The notes under the pieces were generated by a model. It searched no databases and had not been told where the DNA came from. It saw only the letters and a program-made list of their open reading frames with translations. The position numbers and the translations under genes were made by a program. A DNA stretch of 64,000 nt from Chryseobacterium sp. CY350 (GTDB lineage: Bacteria > Bacteroidota > Bacteroidia > Flavobacteriales > Weeksellaceae): NCBI RefSeq assembly GCF_027945075.1, contig NZ_CP116034.1, positions 1,240,001 to 1,304,000 of the forward strand, in the 5' to 3' direction. This document shows positions 46,079 to 54,835 of the stretch, one piece after another. The number at the start of each line of letters is the position of its first letter. The stretch's first letter is position 1.

Positions 46079-48582
46079 CAGTTTTTCTGTGCAGATAAAA
46101 AGTTTAAAAATAAACGCGCCGCGCCCACATTTCCTGCAGGCAACTGTCTGAAAAATGCCAACGGAGTATAAATAAAATTGCCTTTTCCATATTTCGTATA
46201 CAAAGTTGAACCCTGCAGAGGTTCTTCGCCCGTATCGTGCATTTCAAAAAGCGGTTCGTATGCCGGATCCCATTTGTCCGGGAAGTAAGCGCCACGCTCC
46301 TGCACCCAACCATTAAAATCATCTGCAGTAATTTTGTTTGGAAAGTTGAGTAATTTATGATTTGGATTTAAAAACTTAACCTCAGCATTTTCTTCGGTAA
46401 CCCGTTTATTGGCAATACTGAAGCTGTACATTCCCAACTGGTCAACAGTTGTATCCTGATTGGTGTTGTACTGCATCACCAGATTACCGCCGCCTTTCAC
46501 GTAAGACCATAAAAAAGGCATCCAACGACCCAGTTTTTTCTCAGTATTATTTGCACGAACACCCAATACGATGGCATCATATTGTGATAACTTGTTTTGA
46601 CTTCTGTTTCCTGCAGATTCATCTAAGTTGCCATAAAAATCTTCATCTTTCAGTACATCAACCTGAATACCCGCAATACGTAAAAACTCAGGAATAAAAT
46701 CGCCCGCACCTTGTATGTAACCCACTTTTTTAACCTTCACCTGAATATCACCTTTCATCACGGGTACCATCGCAGGCGTAAAATATTGTAAGGAAGGAAG
46801 ATGCGGATACTGAATTAATACCTGTTTTTTGTTATAACTGATCCCATCTGCAACAAAATTGGCTTCCAATTGTAACTGATTTGATTTTATGGCGGCCAAT
46901 TTAGCTTTTGGAATGACATAATCGACCGTAAAATCTTTTCCATTAATGGATTTTAAATCACCGCCGCCTAATTGTTCTCCTTTATATAAAAGGTTTAATT
47001 TTCCATTACTGAACTTTTTGTTCGAATTAACCTTAAAATTTAAACTCAAACGTAAATCTTCATTTTCTTTGACTAAATAAAGCGGTTGTGTAAATTTCAG
47101 TTCCAATGCAGGAACAATGCGCAAGCCTTCAACTACATCACCACGCACCGGGTCTAATTTTTTGAAAGATAAAGGAAGTTTAACCTGAAATGTTTGCGAA
47201 CCTATTTTTAAACCAACTAAAACATTCAGTGATGATTCTGCTTCGGGCAAACCGATTAAAGTATCATTCGGAACAGAGAAAGTGGCCGCATCTTTGGCTG
47301 GTTTAGCTAACCAGTAAGGTTCCGTGAATGCTGCATCAGCAGGAATCTGAATATCGTGCTGAATGGTAATTAAAGAATCTTTAGACAGTTTTCTGTTGAC
47401 GTTTTCTGACTGATTCAGCCATTTTACATTTTCTAAAACAACAGGATTTTCAGCTCTTGAAATTAGATTTAATTTAAAAATATACTGGTCTCCGGCAACC
47501 GCTTCAGCCTGATTGGTCACGACCTCGCCCATAAAACCGGCACAGCTTAAAATAATATGATCAAGAGATTTGATTTTATCCTTTTTTAAATCTGAATCTT
47601 TCAGCGCCATCACTTTTTTTCTTAAAACCAATAAAGAGGGTAAGCTCAAGTCAGGTTGATTAAAATTGAAAGCGGAAATAATTTTGTCCAAAGATTGTTC
47701 AATATCAGCGTTTCCTTTTGCAGTCCAGTTTTTAACTACGCCATCAAAAAGTGTTGATTTTGCGGGCTCACCGGCAACGTGACTGAAATATTCAGTTTTG
47801 ATTCCTGCGACAGACTGTGTTCCTGCGCCTTGACTTTTATGTAAGCTTCTGCTCAATCCTGCCAGTTCACCATATCCTAATCCCAGTTGTGCGTCGTATT
47901 GCCCAACGGTAATTTTCATTTGATTTTCGGCAGTCGTATTGACAGAACCAAAGCGGAAAGTATTCCACAACAAACGTTTAGGCTGCCATACATTCACATA
48001 TTTCAATTGATTTGGGAACGCAGTTTTATCACCCGCTAACTTAAACGCTTTTTCCGCAAGTACAGCCGAAGCAGCATGTTGCCCGTGTCCCGCCGCCGCA
48101 GTAGGTGGAAAACGGCAAATAATCACATCAGGACGGAAATTGCGGATAACCCAAACGACATCGGCCGTAATGGTGTTTTCATCCCATTGTTTAAAAGTGT
48201 CGGTTGTATTTTTAGAAAAACCGAAATCAATCGCGCGGGTAAAAAACTGTTGGGCACCGTCTAATTTTCTTGCCTCCAAAAGTTCGTGTGTTCTGATCAA
48301 ACCCAACGCTGCACCTTGTTCTATTCCTAATAAATTCTGTCCGCCATCACCTCTCGTTAAGGACAAATAGCCTGTTTCCACATTCTGGTCATTGATTAAC
48401 CAGGAGAGTAATCCCGTATTTTCATCATCGGGATGAGCGGCGAGATATAAGACTTTCGGAATATTTTTGAGGGTTTTGAGATCGCGGTAAATTTCAGATG
48501 ATTTTGAGGGCCGAACCTGCTGGGCCGAACAAAAAACCGTGAAAAAGCCGAGAATAAATATCGTAAGTACTTTTTTGAACAT
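46078..48582 (-). CDS. PIG-L family deacetylase, large secreted form
   Basis: This 834-residue protein has signal peptide MFKKVLTIFILGFFTVFCSA. The PIG-L/LmbE zinc domain occupies about 40-300: AHPDDE (His50 to Glu54) and GHGQHAAS with the further ligand. The middle (about 380-600) is beta-rich, and residues 600-834 look like a class I glutamine-amidotransferase fold without obvious triad (YDAIVLGVRANNTEKKLGRW, YVKGGGNLVMQYN). Family members remove acetyl groups from N-acetylglucosamine-type sugars. This long form is common in Bacteroidota. It leads the operon with the tiny membrane protein, symporter and DUF2911 genes, suggesting deacetylation of an amino sugar followed by uptake. Confidence 0.85.
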   Translation of the reverse strand: MFKKVLTIFILGFFTVFCSAQQVRPSKSSEIYRDLKTLKNIPKVLYLAAHPDDENTGLLSWLINDQNVETGYLSLTRGDGGQNLLGIEQGAALGLIRTHELLEARKLDGAQQFFTRAIDFGFSKNTTDTFKQWDENTITADVVWVIRNFRPDVIICRFPPTAAAGHGQHAASAVLAEKAFKLAGDKTAFPNQLKYVNVWQPKRLLWNTFRFGSVNTTAENQMKITVGQYDAQLGLGYGELAGLSRSLHKSQGAGTQSVAGIKTEYFSHVAGEPAKSTLFDGVVKNWTAKGNADIEQSLDKIISAFNFNQPDLSLPSLLVLRKKVMALKDSDLKKDKIKSLDHIILSCAGFMGEVVTNQAEAVAGDQYIFKLNLISRAENPVVLENVKWLNQSENVNRKLSKDSLITIQHDIQIPADAAFTEPYWLAKPAKDAATFSVPNDTLIGLPEAESSLNVLVGLKIGSQTFQVKLPLSFKKLDPVRGDVVEGLRIVPALELKFTQPLYLVKENEDLRLSLNFKVNSNKKFSNGKLNLLYKGEQLGGGDLKSINGKDFTVDYVIPKAKLAAIKSNQLQLEANFVADGISYNKKQVLIQYPHLPSLQYFTPAMVPVMKGDIQVKVKKVGYIQGAGDFIPEFLRIAGIQVDVLKDEDFYGNLDESAGNRSQNKLSQYDAIVLGVRANNTEKKLGRWMPFLWSYVKGGGNLVMQYNTNQDTTVDQLGMYSFSIANKRVTEENAEVKFLNPNHKLLNFPNKITADDFNGWVQERGAYFPDKWDPAYEPLFEMHDTGEEPLQGSTLYTKYGKGNFIYTPLAFFRQLPAGNVGAARLFLNFLSAQKN

Positions 48583-48601
48583 TTAGATTTGCTTTGCTGA
48601 G

Positions 48602-48639
48602 CAAATATAAGTAAATGGTTTTTCTTTAAGCTTAAAGAA
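48602..48639 (-). promoter_or_regulatory. Promoter and palindromic operator candidate of the PIG-L operon
   Basis: The minus strand carries TATATTTG at 48609-48602 (-7 box, 20 nt before the ATG). Immediately upstream lies a perfect 18-bp palindrome, TTCTTTAAGCTTAAAGAA, at 48622-48639, covering the expected -33 zone. A dimeric repressor binding there would block the promoter. Confidence 0.55.
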
Positions 48640-48795
48640 TAATAATCGGCTTTTCCATCTTTAAAAGGAAGTAAATTTTAATAAATTCAGACTAATTGTG
48701 GAACATACTTTTGTCTTTTTCGCAATTAAATTTGAACTCTTTCTTATAAATTAGAATTCTTGGTAAAGTTTCCGTTTTTGTTCTTTTTAAAATAA
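48640..48795. other. Intergenic stretch
   Basis: This AT-rich stretch has no open frame of note and no RNA gene seen. Confidence 0.5.
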
Positions 48796-48829
48796 AAAAG
48801 GTTCCAATTTTCACATGGAACCTTTTCTT
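48796..48829 (-). terminator. Terminator of the stress-protein gene
   Basis: An 11-bp stem AAAAGGTTCCA/TGGAACCTTTT is followed on the minus strand by T-rich sequence. It lies about 140 nt beyond the flavin-binding protein stop. Confidence 0.8.
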
Positions 48830-48968
48830 ATTACTTAGGACTATCAATTTGCTGAAAATAAATAACCATAAGGTGATTTTCTATAAGATCATTTTAAATA
48901 ATCATTTAGTTAAAAAATATTTAAATTTTTAATATAATAATATGCTGTAATACTAAATGATGCCATCT

Positions 48969-49388
48969 TTATGAAGAAATATATTCGCCTTCTTCTTCTT
49001 TATGCCAGAAGGAAACACGTTTGGATGTTACTTTTACCAAACAAATTCCGGGTGTGTCGATACCTTCGGGAAACCATTGTTCGAGTTCATCAATCCACTT
49101 TTCCTGTAAAACTTCTTTATCTTTTACGATAGTTGCTGTGCCATAGCAATCGATGAACAGCATATCATCAGTTTGATAAATCAGGCTAACTCTGTGATCA
49201 TTTTTAATCTGTTGAACTTTATTACTGTCTTCATACGTGAAAAACCATGAGTCGCCATCATATTCAACTTTTCCGTTATTACTCATAGGTCTTGAGTGAG
49301 TAATTCCTTTCCCGTCAACTGTTGTCATCATACAGAAGTCGAGATCTTTCATTTTTTTTGCAATTGTTTGCAGTGATGCTTTTTTCAT
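48969..49388 (-). CDS. Pyridoxamine 5'-phosphate oxidase-like general stress protein
   Basis: This 139-residue cytoplasmic protein has the split-barrel flavin-binding fold of general stress protein 26: FCMMTTVDGKGITHSRPMSN, WFFTYEDSNKVQQIKND, VSLIYQ and the C-terminal SFWHKEEEGEY. It probably binds FMN or another flavin. True pyridoxine-phosphate oxidase activity is unlikely at this length. It appears monocistronic, with its own terminator. Confidence 0.85.
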   Translation of the reverse strand: MKKASLQTIAKKMKDLDFCMMTTVDGKGITHSRPMSNNGKVEYDGDSWFFTYEDSNKVQQIKNDHRVSLIYQTDDMLFIDCYGTATIVKDKEVLQEKWIDELEQWFPEGIDTPGICLVKVTSKRVSFWHKEEEGEYISS

Positions 49389-49576
49389 TGTAAATTTATT
49401 TGTAATTGTGGTGTTTGAGTATTTGTATTTAACTCAAATTCTTATAACCAAATGACGTACCGATTCCTGCGCACTGCATACATTTTGTTCTATGCTTTTA
49501 CAATTAAAAAATTTAGAAATAAATAATTCAACAGAAGATGATTTTATAAATTCAAAAGATTTAATTCAAAAAATTA

Positions 49577-49964
49577 TTAAGTTATCATTCTGAATTTACG
49601 CTGGTTCCATTTTCTTCTGAATACTTTACCATCTTCAAATCTATAAAAGAAGGTTTCTTTCTCTTTTTGATAAGGTTTTATGAGTGTAAAGCATTCTCCA
49701 TCCGGAAGCTCAAGAATCTCATGAATTGTTTTTGCCGGAACGAAATGCGTGGTTCCTTCTTTTTCTGTGATGATCTGAAAACGTGTAAGATCCGTCATCG
49801 TGAATCTCATAAATTCTTTCTACATAACTCCCTTTCAAAATGTAAGTGGTAAAACTAAAAGGATGATCATGTACATGATCGTGTTGATCTTTCCTGCTAA
49901 AATGATGAATGACTGCATCAAAAGGTAAACCCAGCAAATGATGTTTCGTAAAAACGTCATTCAT
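49577..49964 (-). pseudogene. Small cupin protein gene split by a frameshift
   Basis: The first frame, from ATG 49964, gives MNDVFTKHHLLGLPFDAV and the cupin motif DHVHDHPFSFTTYILKGSY up to DDGSYTF, then goes out of frame. The second frame continues with QIITEKEGTTHFVPAKTIHE and ends at 49577 with RRKWNQRKFRMIT. Deleting one base from the A-run 49778-49781 joins both into one protein of about 128 residues with the two cupin strand motifs in the right order. So the gene carries a one-base insertion, or the sequence has an error there. The His residues could bind a metal. The function is unknown. Confidence 0.75.
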
Positions 49965-50148
49965 TTTCTCTCGCTTTATCTTTATTTTAATCATTTCTAA
50001 ATTTATTGATGTTGAATTTTCTTTTAAATAAATTAAACTGCCAAAATTTGAAACTTAAAGCTCAAAATATCTCTCCAAACTATCCTGTTTGAAAATGATA
50101 ATCAAAGCCTTCGTCATAAGGAAGACTTTGATTTCTTAACTACAAAAC

Positions 50149-51333
50149 TTAAATTGATACCACTGCATCAATTATGTTTACATTATTTTTAAATTCTAAA
50201 AATGCATCAATGCTTTCTGCATCCGGAATTCTCTCCAGAGAATTTTTATCATAGATATCAAAAATCCCGCTGTGATGCCAGTGATCTAAATGATCCCAGT
50301 CTGGACGGTCGATAATCGGGTAATAACAGCACCCAAAAAGAGGAATACCAGAACTTAAGATAGATTTGCACTCTTGATTAATTTGCCTGATCCACTTCGC
50401 TCTGTCTTCAGCGGGATGACTGGTCTCTGCAATAATTATAGGTCTGCCATATCTTGAAAAAACATTTTCTACCAAAGAATGCAGCGACCTGAATAAATGG
50501 TGTGGCGGCTCATCAGCCCAAGGCAGAAACTCGTGAGTTTCGTTGATCCATTGGTTGTTGTAATAATAATTTGCACCGATAATATCCAGATATTCCGGCT
50601 TACCTCTGAGTTCCGGGCACATCGCTCCCGATAAAATATCGTGAACCTGAAACTGCTCAAAATGTTTCTCTTCTGCGGACAGCAAAGAAATATCATTACC
50701 GATATTATTTGAAACGATGTTGACCAAAGGCTCGGTGATAAGAATTCTAACCGATGGATCTACTTTCCGCATCATCTCAATTCCTTCAATATATGCTTTC
50801 ATTAATGCATATTTTACTTCCCAACCCTGACCGACACAGTATGGTGAAGTTCCTCGTACATCTCCGCCCAGCCATGATATAAAACTGACTTCATTAATCG
50901 GAGTGACAATTAAAGTATCGTAAGGAACAATGCTTCTGTATTTTATTACAAATTCGCGACACAAATGACTGAATCTTCTTGCAAACATTGGGTGAAGCGG
51001 TGTAAGATCATCGGGAAAACCAAAATGACAGATATCCCACATCACCTGAATGTTTTTTAAATGAGAAACTTTTATGATACGGTCAACTTCAGACCAATCG
51101 TACTCGTAAGGCTTCGTTTCTACCGCGCTCCAGCGAATTCCTTCGCGCACAGTTTTTATTCCTAAATCGTCTAAAAGATCATAATCTTCTTCCAGAAAGC
51201 GGTCGTGTCCCGACAATTGGTACAAATCTACTCTTTCCCCAAATGCATTCTGATGGTCTGCACACTCAAAACCGCCCATCAGAAAACTTCTGAAAGGATT
51301 ATTGTTAGATTTTAGATAATCATTACTGAACAT
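50149..51333 (-). CDS. Clan GH-A glycosidase-like protein (GH1-like)
   Basis: This 394-residue protein has no signal peptide. The N-terminus FRSFLMGGFECADH and the barrel phrases TVREGIRWSAVE and IQVMWDICHFGFPDDL are GH1-like. The acid/base candidate is Glu in TPINEVSF and the nucleophile candidate is Glu in IIIAETSHP. It overlaps the UDP-galactopyranose mutase gene by 11 nt and closes a three-gene operon with a glycosyltransferase. It may trim or rearrange a galactofuranose-type glycan, or may be a non-hydrolytic relative, since such fusion-free cytoplasmic members are poorly studied. Confidence 0.75.
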   Translation of the reverse strand: MFSNDYLKSNNNPFRSFLMGGFECADHQNAFGERVDLYQLSGHDRFLEEDYDLLDDLGIKTVREGIRWSAVETKPYEYDWSEVDRIIKVSHLKNIQVMWDICHFGFPDDLTPLHPMFARRFSHLCREFVIKYRSIVPYDTLIVTPINEVSFISWLGGDVRGTSPYCVGQGWEVKYALMKAYIEGIEMMRKVDPSVRILITEPLVNIVSNNIGNDISLLSAEEKHFEQFQVHDILSGAMCPELRGKPEYLDIIGANYYYNNQWINETHEFLPWADEPPHHLFRSLHSLVENVFSRYGRPIIIAETSHPAEDRAKWIRQINQECKSILSSGIPLFGCCYYPIIDRPDWDHLDHWHHSGIFDIYDKNSLERIPDAESIDAFLEFKNNVNIIDAVVSI

Positions 51334-52426
51334 AAGCTTCCCTGCTTTTTAACTTTTTAAACAAAGCCAGTGACTGCGCAACTACCTGATCCATATTGTA
51401 GTATTTGTAAGTTCCCAAACGACCTGTAAAAAAAACATCAGGATGATCTTCTGCCAGTTTTTTGTATTGATTGTAAATTTCCTGATTCTGTTTCCTTGGG
51501 ATCGGATAATAAGGATCTCCCTCGGCAGTCGGATATTCATATACAATAGTGGTTTTATCGTTTTTTTGCCCCGTCAGAAATTTAAATTCAGTTATTCTCG
51601 TATATAAATTCGATGTTGGATAATTAACCGTTCCTGTCGGCTGATAATTTTCCTGATTCAGTGTTTCAAATTTAAAATCAATAGAACGATACGGTAATTT
51701 ACCGAAACAATAATCAAAATATGAGTCGATCGGGCCTGTATAAATCAAAGTTTTAAAAGGAATTACATCCATAATATCCTTATAATCAGTCTGAAGCATA
51801 ATGCTTATATTTTTGTGTGAAAGCATTTTCTTAAACATTTCTGTATAGCCAGTTTTCGGCATGGCCTGAAATGTGTCTGTAAAATAGCGATCATCTCTAT
51901 TGGTTCTGGTAGGAACACGCGCAGTTACGGATGCATCAAGTTCTGAAGGATCAAGATCCCACTGTTTTTTTGTATATCCTTTAAAAAACTTTTCGTAGAG
52001 TTCTTTCCCTACCACATTCAGAACGACGTCTTCCGAAGTCAGAATCGGATTTCTTTTTTCAGCTTTTGAAGCCAGAAAATCTGTGATCTCATCTGATGTA
52101 AGATTCTTACCGTATAATTGATTGATCGTCGTAAGATTAATAGGAATCGGAACCAGCAATCCGTCAACACTTCCGAGAACCCGATGTTCATAAGGCCTCC
52201 ACTCTGTAAATTGCCCTAAATATCTGAATACATCTTCTGAATTGGTGTGAAAAATATGAGGACCGTATTTATGAATGAGAATTCCGTCTTCGTTATAATA
52301 ATCAAAAGCGTTTCCTGCGATATGATTTCGTTTATCGACAATTAATATCTTTTTTCCTTCATTCGCAAGGCGTTCTGCTAAAACTGCTCCGGCGAAACCG
52401 CAGCCTACTATTAAAAAATCATACAT
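51323..52426 (-). CDS. glf: UDP-galactopyranose mutase
   Basis: This 367-residue flavoenzyme converts UDP-galactopyranose to UDP-galactofuranose for surface glycans. The FAD Rossmann start DFLIVGCGFAGAVLAERLA, the substrate loop KYGPHIFHTNSEDVF, the KKQWDLDPSELDASVTARVP region with the mobile-loop Arg, and the C-terminal RLGTYKYYNMDQVVAQSLA are typical. Length is standard. It overlaps both operon neighbours (8 nt with the glycosyltransferase, 11 nt with the glycosidase-like gene), so translation is coupled. Confidence 0.94.
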   Translation of the reverse strand: MYDFLIVGCGFAGAVLAERLANEGKKILIVDKRNHIAGNAFDYYNEDGILIHKYGPHIFHTNSEDVFRYLGQFTEWRPYEHRVLGSVDGLLVPIPINLTTINQLYGKNLTSDEITDFLASKAEKRNPILTSEDVVLNVVGKELYEKFFKGYTKKQWDLDPSELDASVTARVPTRTNRDDRYFTDTFQAMPKTGYTEMFKKMLSHKNISIMLQTDYKDIMDVIPFKTLIYTGPIDSYFDYCFGKLPYRSIDFKFETLNQENYQPTGTVNYPTSNLYTRITEFKFLTGQKNDKTTIVYEYPTAEGDPYYPIPRKQNQEIYNQYKKLAEDHPDVFFTGRLGTYKYYNMDQVVAQSLALFKKLKSREAYVQ

Positions 52427-53546
52427 GGTTGATCTGCTTTTTATTATTTGTAATTTGTAATTTTTTCGACTCTACTGCATTGATGAGTGCATTCATTTTG
52501 CTATATGTATTATCCCAGGAATCATTTTTCAGAAAATGATCGACATTTCTGAGCCAACTGTCGTTTTCTGTATCTGCAAATATTTTTTCGGCAGCAGAGA
52601 CAAATGAATCAGCATCTGAAACAATTTCCACTAAACCAGCATTACCGTACGGTTGTACTACATCCTTGATTGGTGTTGATATCACAGGTTTACCGGCAGC
52701 AAGATATTCGGGAGTTTTTGTAGGACTTATAAATTCAGTTGATTCATTTAAAGCAAATAAAATGAGGGCAATATCCCAATTTGAAATGTACGAAGGCAAT
52801 TCTGCATAAGTTTTTGGTCCTAAATAATGAATATTGGAAGCTTTTGGTAAAACTTCGGGATCAATTTTTACGACTGGACCGATGATCACAAACTGCCAGT
52901 GAGGACGCTTTGCAGAAATCTCACGCAGAAGCTCAATATCAAACCTTTCGTCTACAACGCCAAAAAATCCTAATCTAGGAAAACCGATCGAAATCTGATC
53001 TTCAGGATCATGCTGAATATTTCTAGCCAGCCCAAAGTGAGCTTTATCAATACTGCTCGGCATTGCATGAATATTGTGGTGTCTGTTTTTTTTAGCCTGA
53101 TAAAGAGAGTTACCGCCCGTGAAAACTACGTCAGCTTTTCTGAAAAGTTCATTCTCTAATTCTAAAAGCTGTGGCGGTGCAAATCTGAACGCAGAAAGCT
53201 CATCCATAGAATCATAAATAACAGTCTGAGGAGTAAGATGATCAGTAAACTGAAGTGCCATTGGTGTATAATACCAAACGGAATATCTTCTAATCTGATA
53301 TTCTTGCAAAACCTGATCAATGAGATTTCTGACTCTCTCATTTGTGGTTTCATCAAAAGCAGTGACTGTAAGTTCTACTATAAAAATTCCGTCTTGAGTA
53401 TTTACAGAAAATTGATTGAAGTCACCTATTTTTGGTTCTTCAAAATAAAACACCTGATATTCTCTGGAAAACCTTGTCAAAAGGTGTTGAGGTCGTTGGT
53501 ACACAAAAGTCCACGACAGATGGCTGAAGCACAGTAAATATTTCAT
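52419..53546 (-). CDS. Glycosyltransferase (GT-B type)
   Basis: This 375-residue cytoplasmic GT-B enzyme begins HLSWTFVYQRPQHLLTRFS, typical of the Bacteroidota group found beside glf. The C-terminal donor-binding half carries RLGFFGVVDERFDIELL, YLGPKTYAELPSYISNWD and FISPTKTPEYLAAGKPVIST, where the Glu of the EYLA motif contacts the donor. It probably uses UDP-galactofuranose from the next gene. It is the first gene of the operon and is preceded by a leader with several hairpins. Confidence 0.88.
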   Translation of the reverse strand: MKYLLCFSHLSWTFVYQRPQHLLTRFSREYQVFYFEEPKIGDFNQFSVNTQDGIFIVELTVTAFDETTNERVRNLIDQVLQEYQIRRYSVWYYTPMALQFTDHLTPQTVIYDSMDELSAFRFAPPQLLELENELFRKADVVFTGGNSLYQAKKNRHHNIHAMPSSIDKAHFGLARNIQHDPEDQISIGFPRLGFFGVVDERFDIELLREISAKRPHWQFVIIGPVVKIDPEVLPKASNIHYLGPKTYAELPSYISNWDIALILFALNESTEFISPTKTPEYLAAGKPVISTPIKDVVQPYGNAGLVEIVSDADSFVSAAEKIFADTENDSWLRNVDHFLKNDSWDNTYSKMNALINAVESKKLQITNNKKQINHV

Positions 53547-53597
53547 ATAATAATGTTGATTTAGAAAAACAATTTAGGCAAATCATCTTCTGCAATC

Positions 53598-53683
53598 CTA
53601 TGATTGTGATCATAGCCATTATAATATTATTGGTTAGTACAACGCCGTCAACATGATTAAATGATGAACTTTGTACTGTTGAC
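53598..53683 (-). promoter_or_regulatory. Structured leader of the glycosyltransferase operon
   Basis: Three stems are visible upstream of the ATG at 53546: CTATGAT/ATCATAG (53598-53604 with 53609-53615), AGTACAA/TTGTACT (53636-53642 with 53671-53677), and GTCAAC/GTTGAC (53647-53652 with 53678-53683). The last two interleave, as in an H-type pseudoknot. The transcript could hold a regulatory RNA fold. Whether it is transcribed is not known. Confidence 0.4.
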
Positions 53684-53696
53684 ATGAGGAATATAT

Positions 53697-53753
53697 ATCA
53701 AGCACTACTGTTTCGTAAAAGCTAGTATGCGATTACGTAGTGATTTTCTTGAT
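53697..53753. other. Long hairpin downstream of the DUF2141 gene
   Basis: ATCAAGCACTAC (53697-53708) pairs with GTAGTG and CTTGAT (53737-53742, 53748-53753), giving 12 bp with a five-base bulge. No T-run follows on the minus strand, so it is not a classic terminator. It may protect or end the DUF2141 transcript. Confidence 0.45.
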
Positions 53754-53766
53754 ACAAAAAGTAAGT

Positions 53767-54192
53767 TTAATTTCCGATTAAAGAGATGTTGGTTTTAGTA
53801 GAATTTTTAATATTGATTTTAACATCGTCAAATTTCGGAGCAGAAAATTTAGGTTTATAGTTATTTGAGAAGCCAAATCCTTCGGTTGGATATCCTATCA
53901 TATTTTTGTCGCATCTCTCATTATTGTTTTCATCCTGATACACTGCAACTGCGTAATCTCCGACAGGCAAATTTTTGAAAGTATAACTGACTTTAGTACC
54001 TGTTGCTTTCACTTTTGCATTAGCAAACGCAGCATCTTCATTCAAAAATGCAGATTTTTTATCAAACAGACCAAAATAGACATATCCTTTGTCAGCCACC
54101 AACCGTGAAACCTCAACTGTAAAATGATTTTGCGCAATAAGAGTTGTATTGACTGATAATAGGAATAATATCCCGATGATTTTCTGTTCCAT
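53767..54192 (-). CDS. DUF2141 family secreted protein
   Basis: This 141-residue protein has signal peptide MEQKIIGILFLLSVNTTLIAQ. The DUF2141 pattern is clear: GYVYFGLFDKKSAFL, YTFKNLPVGDYAVAVYQDENNN and MIGYPTEGFGFSNN. The role is unknown. It is monocistronic, with the upstream region shared with divergent + strand genes. Confidence 0.88.
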   Translation of the reverse strand: MEQKIIGILFLLSVNTTLIAQNHFTVEVSRLVADKGYVYFGLFDKKSAFLNEDAAFANAKVKATGTKVSYTFKNLPVGDYAVAVYQDENNNERCDKNMIGYPTEGFGFSNNYKPKFSAPKFDDVKINIKNSTKTNISLIGN

Positions 54193-54577
54193 AATTTCTA
54201 CTTTTTTCTGATTGATGAATGTAAACCAATACTATTTCAACGAACAATTTCTAAAGTATGCTACTGTCAAATAGTATTCCGCAAAAAATAATTCCATTTT
54301 CTCAAAACAGTTTTTTAGAAAAAAGAAGAAGATTAATTTAAAGCTAAAATAAAAGTATTACGATACGAAATACTACAATAAAGTAGTATCCATAATCATT
54401 TAGGTAATAAATTTGATTATCAATGTAGTTTTAATTCTTCCTTTCGTAATTAATTTATGCTTTTTATTTATTTTCATATATTTTTTATCAATAGTTTATT
54501 TTAAAAAAAATTGCAATATGTCACTATATTTGTAAGCTGTATTCACGCATTCAAATATTCAAACAAACGCACATATC
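54193..54577. other. Divergent intergenic region
   Basis: AT-rich region of 385 nt between the DUF2141 gene and the + strand 71-residue gene. It holds a -7 box TATATTTG at 54525-54532. No open frame or further strong hairpin is seen. Confidence 0.6.
54525..54532 (+). promoter_or_regulatory. TAnnTTTG -7 box
   Basis: TATATTTG lies 45 nt before the ATG of the 71-residue protein gene and probably drives it together with the Crp/Fnr regulator gene. Confidence 0.55.
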
Positions 54578-54793
54578 ATGGATCCTATCGAAATGGAAGA
54601 TCAAATTCTTAAAATAGTCAAAAAAAAACATAATGACACTGGTGGAAATAATGGCAACTTTTTTGGAGACTTTGATCATATCCTCAAGATGGATATCTCC
54701 GAACGAAACAACTTTTTACAAAATATGGTTACCAGAAAGCTGATCGTCATCAGAGAAGGTCAGAATGCCAGAATGATTATGTTGCCTAAATAA
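54578..54793 (+). CDS. Small acidic/basic protein upstream of a Crp/Fnr regulator
   Basis: This 71-residue cytoplasmic protein begins MDPIEMEDQILKIVKKKHND and has no known motif. It has a Gly/Asn turn (TGGNNGNFFGDFD) and a C-terminal helix SERNNFLQNMVTRKLIVI. The layout suggests a winged-helix-like small protein. It lies 42 nt before a Crp/Fnr regulator gene on the same strand behind one promoter, so it may modulate or be regulated with it. Confidence 0.65.
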   Translation: MDPIEMEDQILKIVKKKHNDTGGNNGNFFGDFDHILKMDISERNNFLQNMVTRKLIVIREGQNARMIMLPK

Positions 54794-54835
54794 TGATATA
54801 TTAACAGTTTTTTTAATTTTTAACACCAAATAAAA

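Noticed and set aside
49492..49593. Possible + strand 33-residue peptide (MLLQLKNLEINNS...)
   Set aside because: It overlaps the 3' end of the cupin gene, has no promoter box and is AT-driven in composition.
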